Below, piece after piece: positions 1-7,671 of a stretch of DNA of 64,000 nt (position 1 is its first letter; each line of letters opens with the position of its first letter). The stretch is from W-Chloroflexi-9 sp045863195 (GTDB taxonomy: Bacteria; Chloroflexota; Dehalococcoidia; UBA2979). The notes under the pieces were generated by a model. That model saw only the letters and a list, made by a program, of their open reading frames with translations, did not search any database and was not told the origin of the DNA. Where the stretch lies: positions 86,080-150,079 of the forward strand of contig BTUI01000007.1 in NCBI GenBank assembly GCA_045863195.1. The letters run 5' to 3'. The position numbers and the translations under genes were made by a program.

Positions 1-153
1 GCGGAAGGTGAAGGCGGCCCACTCGCGGGACATGATGCGCTTCGCATCGTCATCGCACTCGGGGCACGGCTGCGCCTTGTCCGCCTCGCGGGCGGGCCGG
101 AGCAGTTCGAACACCCCGTTGCAGGGCTCGCAGTAGTACTCGTACAGCGGCAT
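1..153 (-). CDS. FmdB-family zinc ribbon protein (partial)
   Basis: This gene runs off the left edge of the window, so only the first 51 residues are seen, starting MPLYEYYCEPCNG. It has the FmdB/CxxC_CxxC regulatory zinc ribbon: CEPC at residues 8-11 and CPEC near 31-34, which should bind one zinc ion. Such proteins are small and often called putative regulators; their biochemical role is unclear. The ATG is preceded by a strong GGGAGGGG ribosome site. Confidence 0.85.
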   Translation of the reverse strand, partial: MPLYEYYCEPCNGVFELLRPAREADKAQPCPECDDDAKRIMSREWAAFTFR

Positions 154-191
154 CGGATCCCCTCCCCACGGCCCGCACGCGGACCGCGCTC

Positions 192-746
192 TCACGAGGA
201 TAACGTCTGTGGCCCACCCGCGGGATCTCCGCCCGGCGGCGAGGCGCCCACCAACGACCGGTAGACCGCCTCCGTCCGCTCGTCGAACGCGACGAAGATG
301 ACACGACGCGGCCACTCCGACTCCGCCAGGTGACGCTGGACCTCCAGCACTGCGACCGGTGCGGCGTGCTCCAGGGGGTATCCGTACAGGCCCGTGGAGA
401 TCGAGGGGAACGCGAGGCTCTCGATCTGCAGCCGGACGGCGTGCTCCAGGACGTGGCGGTAGCAGTCGCGCAGCGTCTCCTCCTCGCCTCGACGCCCGCC
501 TGCCCACACCGGGCCGACGGTGTGGATCACCCAGCGCGCAGGGAGCCGATATCCGCTGGTGACCTTCGCCTGCCCTGGCTCGCACCCGCCCAGCAGCCGG
601 CACTCCTTCAGCAGGTCGGGCCCGGCCGCGCGGTGGATCGCACCGTCCACCCCGCCACCGCCCAGCAGCGAGGGATTCGCCGCGTTCACGATGGCACCCA
701 CCGCCAGCGTGGTGATGTCCCCGCGGATGACCTCGACCGTGCCCAT
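192..746 (-). CDS. Macrodomain protein, O-acetyl-ADP-ribose deacetylase type
   Basis: A 184-residue single macrodomain of the YmdB/MacroD type. These enzymes bind ADP-ribose and hydrolyse O-acetyl-ADP-ribose or remove mono-ADP-ribose from proteins. Visible signatures are the N-terminal GDIT, the IVNAANPSLLGGGGVDGAIH loop with the catalytic Asn/Asp region, and the phosphate-binding SISTGLYGYP loop. The start chosen is MGTVEVIRG because AGGAGG lies 11 bases upstream; an in-frame start further upstream would add 16 residues with no family match. The substrate cannot be decided from sequence alone. Confidence 0.9.
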   Translation of the reverse strand: MGTVEVIRGDITTLAVGAIVNAANPSLLGGGGVDGAIHRAAGPDLLKECRLLGGCEPGQAKVTSGYRLPARWVIHTVGPVWAGGRRGEEETLRDCYRHVLEHAVRLQIESLAFPSISTGLYGYPLEHAAPVAVLEVQRHLAESEWPRRVIFVAFDERTEAVYRSLVGASPPGGDPAGGPQTLSS

Positions 747-867
747 GCGCGACTCGTCCTCCTCGTGCCCCAGCGGTTGGCGGGTGGGCAACAACGGCCT
801 GATAGCGGATGATCGATGACAGCACCAGTGGGCGCGAGGGCGCGCCCGTGCGGGATTGGTGATTGCG

Positions 868-1077
868 ATGGCTTATTATGTCGTGGGCGGCGAGTACCGC
901 GACACCACGTTTCGCGAACTCGTGAAGCCTGAGCCGGTGGACGGCCCCTACGAGCGGTACGAGGACGCCTTCATCGCGTGGCGGAACCATGCCCGCGCGA
1001 CCATTGACCTCGCCACGACACGATTCCAGATCGTGGAGTCCGTGACGGCGCCCGCCGGGGTCACCCCGCGCGCGTAG
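868..1077 (+). CDS. DUF4170-like small protein
   Basis: A 69-residue protein starting MAYYVVGGEYRDTTF. The YYVVGGEYxDTxF opening matches the DUF4170 family as I recall it, a short soluble family of unknown function best known from alphaproteobacteria. In-frame TTG and GTG codons lie just upstream, but the ATG fits the family start best. No membrane segment or metal motif is visible. It is transcribed in the same direction as the DUF2795 gene that follows. Confidence 0.6.
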   Translation: MAYYVVGGEYRDTTFRELVKPEPVDGPYERYEDAFIAWRNHARATIDLATTRFQIVESVTAPAGVTPRA

Positions 1078-1117
1078 AACGCGTACCGGGTAGGATGCGC
1101 CGGGGAGAGGGGGATCG

Positions 1118-1357
1118 ATGCGCAAACCACACGCTGGCAAGGTCGACTACGAAACCGCCTTCAAGGGGTTCCACTACCCGATCTCGCGCGCGGCGATCCT
1201 CACCATGGGCCGCGACAAGGGTGGCGTGGACCGCGAGGTCGCCGTCATCCTGAAGCAGCTCCCGGACCGCCGGTACGAGAACGTGGACCAGATCAAGGAA
1301 GCCGTCCGCGCGATCTACCGCGGCTACGGCGTCGAAGAAGCCGACCTCCCGGTCTAG
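1118..1357 (+). CDS. DUF2795 domain protein
   Basis: A 79-residue basic protein. The order 'VDYETAFKGFHYPISR', 'LKQLPDRRYENVDQIKEAV' and a C-terminal 'YRGYG' resembles DUF2795, a small helical family of unknown function, often with a helix-turn-helix-like look. The ATG follows GGGAGAGGGGG at good spacing. A TAGGAT -10-like box lies at 1090-1095. The gene ends at a strong terminator stem. Confidence 0.65.
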   Translation: MRKPHAGKVDYETAFKGFHYPISRAAILTMGRDKGGVDREVAVILKQLPDRRYENVDQIKEAVRAIYRGYGVEEADLPV

Positions 1358-1382
1358 GCCACGCGATCCGGATCACACGCCT

Positions 1383-1406
1383 GAGGGCCCGCTTGCGCGG
1401 GCCCTC
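1383..1406 (+). terminator. Rho-independent terminator
   Basis: A perfect 10-bp stem (GAGGGCCCGC/GCGGGCCCTC) with loop TTGC, followed by GTTGTTGTTGG on the plus strand. It lies between the DUF2795 stop and the stop of the convergent FKBP gene, so it may serve both sides. Confidence 0.8.
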
Positions 1407-1441
1407 GTTGTTGTTGGCGTAGCCGCCGGTCGTTGGCAGCG

Positions 1442-2053
1442 CTAGTTGATGGCGACCAGCTCCACCTCGAACGTCAGCGCTTCGCCGGCGAGCGGGTGGT
1501 TGGCGTCCACGGTCACGCCCTCCGCGCCCACGGCGGTGACCGTGGCGGGCGCGTCACCGAGGAAGACCTGCTGGCCGACCTCCAGGCCCGCCGGCGCCTG
1601 GGCCGCGGGGACGACGATGACCAGGTCCTCGCGGTGGACGCCGTAGGCGTTCTCAGCGGGGATGCGCACCGTCTTGGTCTCGCCGACCTGCATGCCGGTG
1701 ATCGCCTCGTCAAAGCCCGCGATCACCTGGCCAGTGCCAAGCGTGAACTGCAGCGGCTGCCCACCGCGCGAGGAGTCGAACTCCTCGCCCGAGTCCAGGG
1801 TGCCGCGGTAGTGCACCGAAACCGTGTCGCCTGCCTGGGCCATTCGATCCTCCTGCGTCTCCCCGGTCGAGGTCGCCGTACCCGTCGCGGTCGACGTGGC
1901 TGTCTCGGCGGCCGGGGTGGTCGTCGCGGTCGCGGCGTCCGAGTCGTTCCCGCCGCAACCGGCGATCGTCGCCGCCAGTAGCATCGCGCCCACCAGGGCC
2001 GGACGGGAGCCGAAGCGTCGCAACCGCTGAAGCCTTCCGATTGTGTTCACCAT
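1442..2053 (-). CDS. FKBP-type peptidyl-prolyl isomerase lipoprotein
   Basis: A 203-residue exported isomerase. It opens MVNTIGRLQRLRRFG, has a hydrophobic signal and a lipobox ending AGC, then an Ala/Thr/Pro-rich linker typical of extracytoplasmic Chloroflexota proteins. The catalytic domain starts 'GDTVSVHYRGTLDSGEEFDSS' and includes an SlyD-like insert-in-flap order ('AENAYG', later 'NHPLAGEALTFEVELVAI'). It should catalyse cis/trans proline isomerisation outside the membrane. An earlier in-frame start exists but would place about 30 basic residues ahead of the signal peptide. Confidence 0.9.
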   Translation of the reverse strand: MVNTIGRLQRLRRFGSRPALVGAMLLAATIAGCGGNDSDAATATTTPAAETATSTATGTATSTGETQEDRMAQAGDTVSVHYRGTLDSGEEFDSSRGGQPLQFTLGTGQVIAGFDEAITGMQVGETKTVRIPAENAYGVHREDLVIVVPAAQAPAGLEVGQQVFLGDAPATVTAVGAEGVTVDANHPLAGEALTFEVELVAIN

Positions 2054-2107
2054 CCCGGAAACGCTAGCACGCACCGCCGGTAGGGAGTGTGAAGCGGGTG
2101 TGAGCGG

Positions 2108-2136
2108 GTGACGCCACGCGGTACGCCCGATAGGCT
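2108..2136 (+). promoter_or_regulatory. Candidate leaderless promoter of orn
   Basis: GTGACG (2108-2113) and TAGGCT (2131-2136) are separated by 17 bp. The -10-like box ends six bases before the GTG at 2143, and there is no Shine-Dalgarno sequence between them, so transcription probably starts at the start codon. Confidence 0.5.
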
Positions 2137-2142
2137 CGGCGC

Positions 2143-2748
2143 GTGCCATCGAAGAAAGACCCCGGCCGTCTGGTGTGGATCGACCTGGAGATGACCGGGC
2201 TCGAGCCCGATCGCCACGTCATCATCGAGATCGCCTCGCTCATCACGGACGGCGACCTGAACGTGCTGGCGGAGGGGCCCAACCTCGCCATCGCCCGGAC
2301 CACGGAGGACCTGGCGAAGATGGACGCGTGGAACACCGCCACGCACCACAAGTCCGGGCTCGTCGCCCGCATCCGGGCGTCCGAGGTGGACGTGGCGGAA
2401 GCAGAGCGCCAGACGCTCGCCTTCATCCGCCGCTGGGTCGCGAAGGGCGCGTCCCCCCTCGCCGGGAACTCCATCGCGCAGGACCGCCGCTTCCTGCGGC
2501 GTGAGATGCCGAAGTTGGACGCCTACCTGCACTACCGAAACGTGGACGTCTCCACGGTGAAGGAACTCGCGCGGCGCTGGTACCCGGCGCTGACGCCGCC
2601 GGAGAAGAAGCAGGCCCACCGCGCGCTGGACGACATCCACGAGAGCGTCCAGGAACTGCGCTGGTACCGCGAGCGCGTCTTCCTGCCGCCGGACGCCGTG
2701 ACGCCCCCGACCCCGCCCGCCGAGGCCGCCCCGCCCGCGGAGACGTAG
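2143..2748 (+). CDS. orn: Oligoribonuclease (DEDDh 3'-5' exonuclease)
   Basis: A 201-residue DEDDh exonuclease that degrades 2-5 nucleotide RNAs to mononucleotides at the end of RNA decay. The first catalytic motif is WIDLEMTGLEPD (residues 12-23), then ITDGDLNV, 'NSIAQDRRFLRREMP' and the final 'HRALDDI' with the catalytic His and Asp. The length up to about residue 180 matches the family; the rest is a Pro/Ala/Glu-rich tail. It starts with GTG and has no ribosome site, but a TAGGCT box ends six bases upstream. Confidence 0.95.
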   Translation: MPSKKDPGRLVWIDLEMTGLEPDRHVIIEIASLITDGDLNVLAEGPNLAIARTTEDLAKMDAWNTATHHKSGLVARIRASEVDVAEAERQTLAFIRRWVAKGASPLAGNSIAQDRRFLRREMPKLDAYLHYRNVDVSTVKELARRWYPALTPPEKKQAHRALDDIHESVQELRWYRERVFLPPDAVTPPTPPAEAAPPAET

Positions 2749-2802
2749 CCCCTCAAGCCGCTCGCGCGCTCAGCCGATAGTTACGTCGAGTGGAGGGGAG
2801 CG

Positions 2803-3306
2803 ATGCCGGAGCAGGGTGCCGCCCACGCCTGGCAGATCGGCCGCGGCCGGCACGCCGAACGCGATGCCGACGCCCGCGTGCTGGTGTCCACGTACATGAG
2901 CAGCCCGGTGATCACCATCGCCGCCGACACGCCGGTGGCCGGCGCCATGGCGGCGATGAGCGAATACCGCGTCCACCATCTGCTCCTGCACGACCGCGAC
3001 CGCATCGTGGCGATCGTCTCGGACCGCGACCTGCACCGCCACGCTGGCAGCCGGGCCGGGACGCAGCGGGCGACGCGCGCGGACGATGCCGCCCTGCGCC
3101 ACCCCGTGTACCGCCTCGCCACCTACGGGCTGATCACCGTCTCCGCGCACGCCACGATCGAGGAGGCGGCGGCGCTGGTCCTGGAACGCGGCGTCTCCGC
3201 CCTCCCCGTCACAGACGGCGATGACGGGATCGTGGGGATGATCACCACCCGCGACCTGTTGCGCGGCCTGCTGACCTGCGCGCTCCCGGGCTCCGCCGTC
3301 GCCTGA
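2803..3306 (+). CDS. Paired CBS-domain protein
   Basis: A 167-residue cytoplasmic protein with two CBS repeats (about 32-85 and 105-158), which form a Bateman module that binds adenosyl nucleotides. Key segments are 'VSTYMSSPVITIAADTPVAGA', 'HHLLLHDRDRIVAIVSDRDL' and 'SALPVTDGDDGIVGMITTRDLL'. No effector domain is attached, so it probably acts as an energy or redox sensor in trans. GGAGGGG precedes the ATG. The partner cannot be inferred. Confidence 0.85.
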   Translation: MPEQGAAHAWQIGRGRHAERDADARVLVSTYMSSPVITIAADTPVAGAMAAMSEYRVHHLLLHDRDRIVAIVSDRDLHRHAGSRAGTQRATRADDAALRHPVYRLATYGLITVSAHATIEEAAALVLERGVSALPVTDGDDGIVGMITTRDLLRGLLTCALPGSAVA

Positions 3307-3402
3307 CCCGCGTTGACCACCCGCGCGCGCGAGGCGTACCGTCTGCACCTCGCCGCGATGCACCCCGCAGATCGAGGGTGCCTGAGGAAGGGAGCCCGAG
3401 GC

Positions 3403-3492
3403 ATGACCGTCACCGTCGCCCGCCGGGGCTCTGTGCGCCCCTCGCGCTCCTTCATCCAGCGGCGTCGCACCGTGCAGGATTCCCGCGATTAG
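3403..3492 (+). CDS. Possible 29-residue leader ORF upstream of rsgA
   Basis: ATG at 3403 follows AAGGGAGCCCGAGGC and opens a 29-residue Arg-rich frame (MTVTVARRGSVRPSRSF...) that ends 54 bases before rsgA. No family is recognised. It may be a regulatory leader peptide or a chance frame; the surrounding 239-bp spacer has no other gene. Confidence 0.25.
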   Translation: MTVTVARRGSVRPSRSFIQRRRTVQDSRD

Positions 3493-3545
3493 CGATTCCC
3501 GGCACAGGCACGGTCGCGCCTCGACCCCACCGAGGTGGTCTCATC

Positions 3546-4670
3546 ATGTCTGTACCAATGACTGACGCCGTCCCGTTGACGGCGCTGGGCTGGGACGAAC
3601 GCCTCCAGGAGCGATTCGACGCGCTCGCCGTCCCCGACCACACCGCCCTGCAACCGGGTCGCGTCGCGCGGGTCGACCGAGGCGCGCTCACCGTGCTCCT
3701 CGACGGATCGACCGCCCGCGCCGAACTCTCGCCGGCACTCCGCCGGCTCGCTGCAGCCGGAGCGCCCGAGGCGATCCCGGCCGCCGGTGACTGGGTCGCC
3801 GTGCGACTCCGCCCCGACCACGCCCTGGACGAGGTCGCGGCGCTGCTGCCGCGTGACGGCGCCTTCGTCCGACGGGCACCGGTCGCCCATGACCGGACCG
3901 ACGGCGGAGAACCCGCTCAGGTGCTCGCCGCGAACGTCACGGTCGCGTTCCTCGTCGCCGCCGCCACGGACGTGCGTGCCGGGCGTCTGGAGCGCGCTGG
4001 CGTGGTCGCGTGGGAAGCCGGCGCGCGGCCGGTGGTGGTGCTCACGAAGGCTGACCTCGTCAGCGACCCGTCACCGGCAATCGCCGCTGCAGAGGCGGCC
4101 GTCCCGGGCGTCCCCATCCACCTCATCGACAGCCTGACCGGCGAGGGGATCGCGACGCTGGCGCCGTACCTCGTGGGGACGCCGACCGTCGTACTCCTCG
4201 GGGCATCCGGCGTCGGGAAGTCCACGCTCGCAAACGCGCTGCTCGGTGCTGAGGTAGTCGCAACGGGCGCGGTGCGCGAGGCGGACGGGCGCGGCCGCCA
4301 CACAACCACCGCCCGTCACCTGCTCCCGCTCCCCGGCGGTGGTGCGCTCATCGACACCCCCGGCATCCGGGCGATCGCCACGTGGGGCGCATCGGACGGC
4401 ATCGACCGCGTCTTCGAGGAGATCGAGGCGATCGCGGCGGAGTGCCGCTTCAGCGACTGCGGTCACCAGAGCGAACCCGGCTGCGCGGTGCACGAGGCAT
4501 TGGCCTCCGGCGTGATCGACCCGGCCCGTCTCGAGCGGTTCCGCCGCGTCGAACGAGAGCGCGCGTACCAGGTGCGCAAGGAGAACCCGACGGCGGCCGC
4601 GACCGAGCGTGCGAAGTGGAAGCAGATCCAGCGCACGATGCGGAAGCGTGGCAGCGAGAAGCACGACTGA
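3546..4670 (+). CDS. rsgA: Ribosome small subunit GTPase RsgA
   Basis: A 374-residue circularly permuted GTPase that assists late 30S subunit maturation. An N-terminal OB-fold region is followed by the permuted motifs: G4 'LTKADL', G1 'GASGVGKST', G2 'GRHTTTARHL' and G3 'DTPGIR'. The C-terminal zinc-binding helical domain has 'CRFSDCGHQSEPGC', giving Cys, Cys, His and Cys ligands. The start chosen is MSVPMTDAV, with GAGGTGG upstream. That ribosome site can pair with CCACC just before it, so initiation may be structure-sensitive. Confidence 0.95.
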   Translation: MSVPMTDAVPLTALGWDERLQERFDALAVPDHTALQPGRVARVDRGALTVLLDGSTARAELSPALRRLAAAGAPEAIPAAGDWVAVRLRPDHALDEVAALLPRDGAFVRRAPVAHDRTDGGEPAQVLAANVTVAFLVAAATDVRAGRLERAGVVAWEAGARPVVVLTKADLVSDPSPAIAAAEAAVPGVPIHLIDSLTGEGIATLAPYLVGTPTVVLLGASGVGKSTLANALLGAEVVATGAVREADGRGRHTTTARHLLPLPGGGALIDTPGIRAIATWGASDGIDRVFEEIEAIAAECRFSDCGHQSEPGCAVHEALASGVIDPARLERFRRVERERAYQVRKENPTAAATERAKWKQIQRTMRKRGSEKHD

Positions 4671-4682
4671 GCGTGCCTGCCG

Positions 4683-4719
4683 CCATCGAGGCCAGAGCGG
4701 TGCGCCCCGGCCTCGATGG
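4683..4719. terminator. Bidirectional terminator stem
   Basis: CCATCGAGGCC and GGCCTCGATGG form an 11-bp perfect stem around a 15-base loop, between the stops of the convergent rsgA and enoyl-CoA hydratase genes. Confidence 0.6.
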
Positions 4720-4725
4720 GTGCGC

Positions 4726-5607
4726 TTAGCCGCGGTGGGCGGCGTCCCGGGTCTGCTTGAAGGCATCCCAGCCCTGCTCCCGCAGGGTGGCAAGGCGTTC
4801 CGCGGCGACCTTGTCGTTGCGGGTGTTCGCGGCGAGTTCGGCGAGCACCGGGTCCTGGCGGTAGTCGAAGCCCTGCTGGAAGCCGCCGATCTCGTGGACG
4901 CGGTTCACCAGCATCTTGGTCAGGGCCAGCGCGGTCGGTGGGAGCGAGGCGATGCGCTTCGCGAACGCCTCGGTCTCCTCGTCCAGCCGGTCGGTGGGGA
5001 CGATGCGGTTGACCAGGCCCAGGCGCTGCGCGTCCTCCGCGCCGAACACCTCGCCCGTCATCAGCAGTTCCTTCGCGCCCTTCGGCCCCGTCAGGTACGG
5101 GACGATGAGGATCGGCGGCGGGAACCCGTGGCGGATCTGGATCTCACCGAACTTCGCGTCCTCCGCCGCAATCGTCAGGTCGCACATCCCGGCGATCTCA
5201 CAGCCCTGACCCACGGCGTGGCCGCGGACCGAGGCGATCACCGGCTTCTGCATACGCCAGATGCGCATGACGTTGTCCACCATACTCGGCGCGGGGATGT
5301 GCTCCGGGCGCGGCGAGGACTGCAGGTCGCCGCCGGCGCAGAACGCCCGGCCGGCGCCACGGATCACCACCACGCGCGCGGCCTCGTCCGCCTCCGCCTG
5401 CTCCAGCGCCCGGCCGAACTCGCGAGTGAGCGACCAGTCCACGGCGTTCAGGACGAGCGGCCGGTTGAAGGTGATCCAGCCGATGCCGTCGCGTGACTCG
5501 TACAGGACATCGTTCTCGGACGGGGCGGGGACCTCGTACCCCTCGGGCGTGTAGCGCTTGCCCGCTTCGCGCTCCGACTCCGGCACCACCCGCGGCGTGT
5601 CAGTCAT
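4726..5607 (-). CDS. Enoyl-CoA hydratase/isomerase family protein
   Basis: A 293-residue crotonase-fold protein. The core starts at about residue 38 ('ITFNRPLVLNAVD'). The oxyanion-hole segment is 'GAGRAFCAGGDLQ', and the second is 'GHAVGQGCEIAGMCDLTIAAEDAKFG'. The first acidic catalytic position appears to be Cys-rather-than-Glu ('GQGCEIA'), so hydratase, isomerase or other crotonase chemistry is open. A 37-residue N-terminal extension precedes the fold. GGGAGGACGGG lies upstream of the ATG. It may serve beta-oxidation together with the dehydrogenases elsewhere in the window. Confidence 0.85.
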   Translation of the reverse strand: MTDTPRVVPESEREAGKRYTPEGYEVPAPSENDVLYESRDGIGWITFNRPLVLNAVDWSLTREFGRALEQAEADEAARVVVIRGAGRAFCAGGDLQSSPRPEHIPAPSMVDNVMRIWRMQKPVIASVRGHAVGQGCEIAGMCDLTIAAEDAKFGEIQIRHGFPPPILIVPYLTGPKGAKELLMTGEVFGAEDAQRLGLVNRIVPTDRLDEETEAFAKRIASLPPTALALTKMLVNRVHEIGGFQQGFDYRQDPVLAELAANTRNDKVAAERLATLREQGWDAFKQTRDAAHRG

Positions 5608-5637
5608 GGCGTTCCCGTCCTCCCAGATCGAGACGCA

Positions 5638-5668
5638 CCGAGGCGTCCCCACGGTGGAGACGCCTCGG
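5638..5668 (-). terminator. Stem-loop downstream of lipoprotein gene
   Basis: CCGAGGCGTC and GACGCCTCGG form a 10-bp stem; the loop can extend the stem by pairing CCAC with GTGG. It lies 66 bases downstream of the lipoprotein stop. No clear T-run follows. Confidence 0.4.
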
Positions 5669-5733
5669 CTCGATGTGCTGGGTGGATTCTACGTCCGGCA
5701 GCGGTACGGGCCCGCCGCCGGACGCCGCCGACG

Positions 5734-6252
5734 CTACTGGGCGGTGAAGGTCACCTGGCGGTCGCCGGCGATCACCGTGTAGGTCTCGCCCGACTGGAAC
5801 GCGCTGCCGAGCGAGATGTTGTGCTCGGCAATGCCGTAGATCATCGTGCAGGCCACGTTCGGGTCAGACGGCATGCTGTTCCACACGACCAGCGTGATGG
5901 TGTTCCCGTCCCGCGTCACCTCGGTCCCCTCGTACACGGCGCAGCCGCTCGGGAGGCCGGCCGTCACGGTGACGGCGTACTGCGGCGGCGCTGATTCCAT
6001 GATGCGCACGTCACTCAGGCCCTCGATGGGCGCGAGTTCCAGCCGGCGTCCGTCCGGCACCTGCGGTGCGGGCGCGGAGCCGTCCGGGTTCGGGGTCGCC
6101 GACGGCGATCCGCCACCGGGGGCCGGGGTGCTCGTCACGGGCGTGTCGCCGCCGCCGGGCGCCGGGGTGGGGTCGGCGTCGCCGGAACAGGCGACCAGGG
6201 CGAAGGCGGCAACGGCCGCTGCGGCGACCGTCAGGATGCGTCGAATCTGCAT
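5734..6252 (-). CDS. Lipoprotein of unknown function
   Basis: A 172-residue exported protein: basic start MQIRRILTV, hydrophobic signal, lipobox ALVAC, then a Pro/Gly/Thr-rich linker to about residue 65. The C-terminal domain (about 70-172) contains two cysteines (GLPSGCAVYEG and PNVACTMIYG), which could form a disulfide, and ends 'GETYTVIAGDRQVTFTAQ'. I do not recognise a named family. The ATG follows GGAGGGACTGACC. The mature domain most likely sits on the outer face of the membrane. Confidence 0.8.
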   Translation of the reverse strand: MQIRRILTVAAAAVAAFALVACSGDADPTPAPGGGDTPVTSTPAPGGGSPSATPNPDGSAPAPQVPDGRRLELAPIEGLSDVRIMESAPPQYAVTVTAGLPSGCAVYEGTEVTRDGNTITLVVWNSMPSDPNVACTMIYGIAEHNISLGSAFQSGETYTVIAGDRQVTFTAQ

Positions 6253-6354
6253 GGTCAGTCCCTCCATCGCGCTCGCCGCCCGCGGCAGCGGGGTACATGC
6301 CTGTGACGCCCGAGGCCCCTCTCCGGTTCCCGGGCCGCTCACGGCGGGAGCGGA

Positions 6355-6360
6355 TATGCT
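6355..6360 (+). promoter_or_regulatory. Candidate leaderless -10 box (TATGCT)
   Basis: TATGCT ends six bases before the ATG at 6367. The -35 region is not recognisable. The base run GGGAGC...GCTCCC around it can also pair. Confidence 0.35.
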
Positions 6361-6366
6361 CCCAGC

Positions 6367-6564
6367 ATGGCCGACACCATCACGCTGTGGCTGTTTCTCG
6401 CGGGCCTGGCCTTGTTCGTGACCGGCGACCTGCTCTGGCTGCTGCGCAACACATTTAACCGCCCGATGCAGATGCGCGTCACCGGCGCGCTCATCGGCGC
6501 GGGGATCGTCCTCCTCACGATCGGCCTGGCGCTGTTCGCCGTCCGCGGCGGGGGCGGCGGCTGA
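6367..6564 (+). CDS. Small two-helix membrane protein
   Basis: A 65-residue protein with two hydrophobic helices (about 6-26 and 39-58) separated by a short basic loop (RNTFNRPMQMR), ending in a Gly run. No family is recognised. It is the first gene of a compact run: its stop lies one base before the GTG of the DinB-like gene, which suggests a shared transcript. Confidence 0.65.
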   Translation: MADTITLWLFLAGLALFVTGDLLWLLRNTFNRPMQMRVTGALIGAGIVLLTIGLALFAVRGGGGG

Positions 6565-6565
6565 C

Positions 6566-7030
6566 GTGCGCACCGCCGAAGAACTGATCCAACAACTGGC
6601 GTTCGAGGTCTGGGCGGACCGCGCACAGATCGCCTCCATCGGCTCGGTGGAGCAGCCGTCCGAGCAACTGCTGCAGATCGCCTGGCACCTGCTCGTCGCT
6701 GCCGAGACGTGGCTGTCTCGGATCGATGGCACGGAGCCCGCCGCCCCGTTCGAGTGGGTGACCCCGGAGCGCGAGGCGCTCCCCCCGCTCCTGGACCAGG
6801 TCTGCGACCACTTCCTCCGCATCGCGATGGCGATGGACGATGCGCGCCTCAACGCACCGGTCGCGTACTCGAACTCGCGTGGCGAGCCGTACGAGAACCT
6901 CGTGGGGGACGTCCTGGAGCACGTCCTCCTGCACGGCGCGGAGCACCGCGGCCAGATCGCGCTGGAGGTCGGCCGTCAGGGCGGCGAGCCCGCCGAGACC
7001 GAGTACATCTTCTGGCTGCGCGGCGACTGA
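6566..7030 (+). CDS. DinB-like four-helix bundle protein
   Basis: A 154-residue protein of the DinB/YfiT-like metalloenzyme superfamily. Candidate metal ligands are the His in 'IAWHLLVAAETW' (about 40) and the paired histidines in 'HVLLHGAEHRGQIALEV' (about 122-129), the usual placement for a three-His site. Members include thiol-dependent S-transferases and many uncharacterised proteins, so no reaction is assigned. It starts with GTG directly after the small membrane protein and is followed within 16 bases by a hydrolase. Confidence 0.8.
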   Translation: MRTAEELIQQLAFEVWADRAQIASIGSVEQPSEQLLQIAWHLLVAAETWLSRIDGTEPAAPFEWVTPEREALPPLLDQVCDHFLRIAMAMDDARLNAPVAYSNSRGEPYENLVGDVLEHVLLHGAEHRGQIALEVGRQGGEPAETEYIFWLRGD

Positions 7031-7046
7031 TCCGCAGCGGCCACAG

Positions 7047-7655
7047 ATGACCGAACCGATCACCATACCCACCGCCCGAGGCGACGTGCTGGCGCTCTGG
7101 GATGCACCGGCCGGGCCACCTCGCGCGGCCGCGGTGCTGGTCGGCGGGGGCGATGGCGGCTTCGACGGCCCCGCGGAGGCGCTGTACCCGACGCTCGCCG
7201 AAGACCTCGTACCGCTCGGTCTCGGCGTGCTCCGGCTGGACTTCCGCATCCACCGCTTCCCGAACGACGTGGACGAAGGCGTCCACGACGTGCTCGCGGG
7301 CCTGGACTGGCTGCAGGGTCAGGGGGTCGAGGCGGCCGGCCTCGTCGGGCACTCCTTCGGTGGGGCGGTCGTGATCGAGGCGGCCGCGCAGGCGCCGTCG
7401 GTCGGGGCGGTGGTGACGCTGGCGACGCAGACGGCGGGCGCGCAGCGGGTGGCGCTCGTCGCGCCCCGGCCGCTGCTGCTGATCCACGGCCTGGAGGACG
7501 TGCGCCTGTCGCCGCGCTGCTCCGAGTTGCTGTACGGCATGGCGGGCGAGCCGAAGTCGCTCGTCCTCATCCCGGGCGCCACGCATTCGCTGCGGCAGGC
7601 GCGCGAGGACGTCCGGACGCGCGTCCTGGACTTCCTCGCCGCCTCGTTGCGTTGA
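7047..7655 (+). CDS. Alpha/beta hydrolase
   Basis: A 202-residue serine hydrolase. The nucleophile elbow is GHSFGG (about 109-114), the acid is probably in 'IHGLEDVRLSP' and the catalytic His in 'GATHSLRQ'. The short length and lack of a large lid resemble dienelactone hydrolase-like or small esterase members. It lies 16 bases after the DinB-like gene in the same direction. The substrate is unknown. Confidence 0.85.
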   Translation: MTEPITIPTARGDVLALWDAPAGPPRAAAVLVGGGDGGFDGPAEALYPTLAEDLVPLGLGVLRLDFRIHRFPNDVDEGVHDVLAGLDWLQGQGVEAAGLVGHSFGGAVVIEAAAQAPSVGAVVTLATQTAGAQRVALVAPRPLLLIHGLEDVRLSPRCSELLYGMAGEPKSLVLIPGATHSLRQAREDVRTRVLDFLAASLR

Positions 7656-7671
7656 ACCGCGGTGGAGGGGC

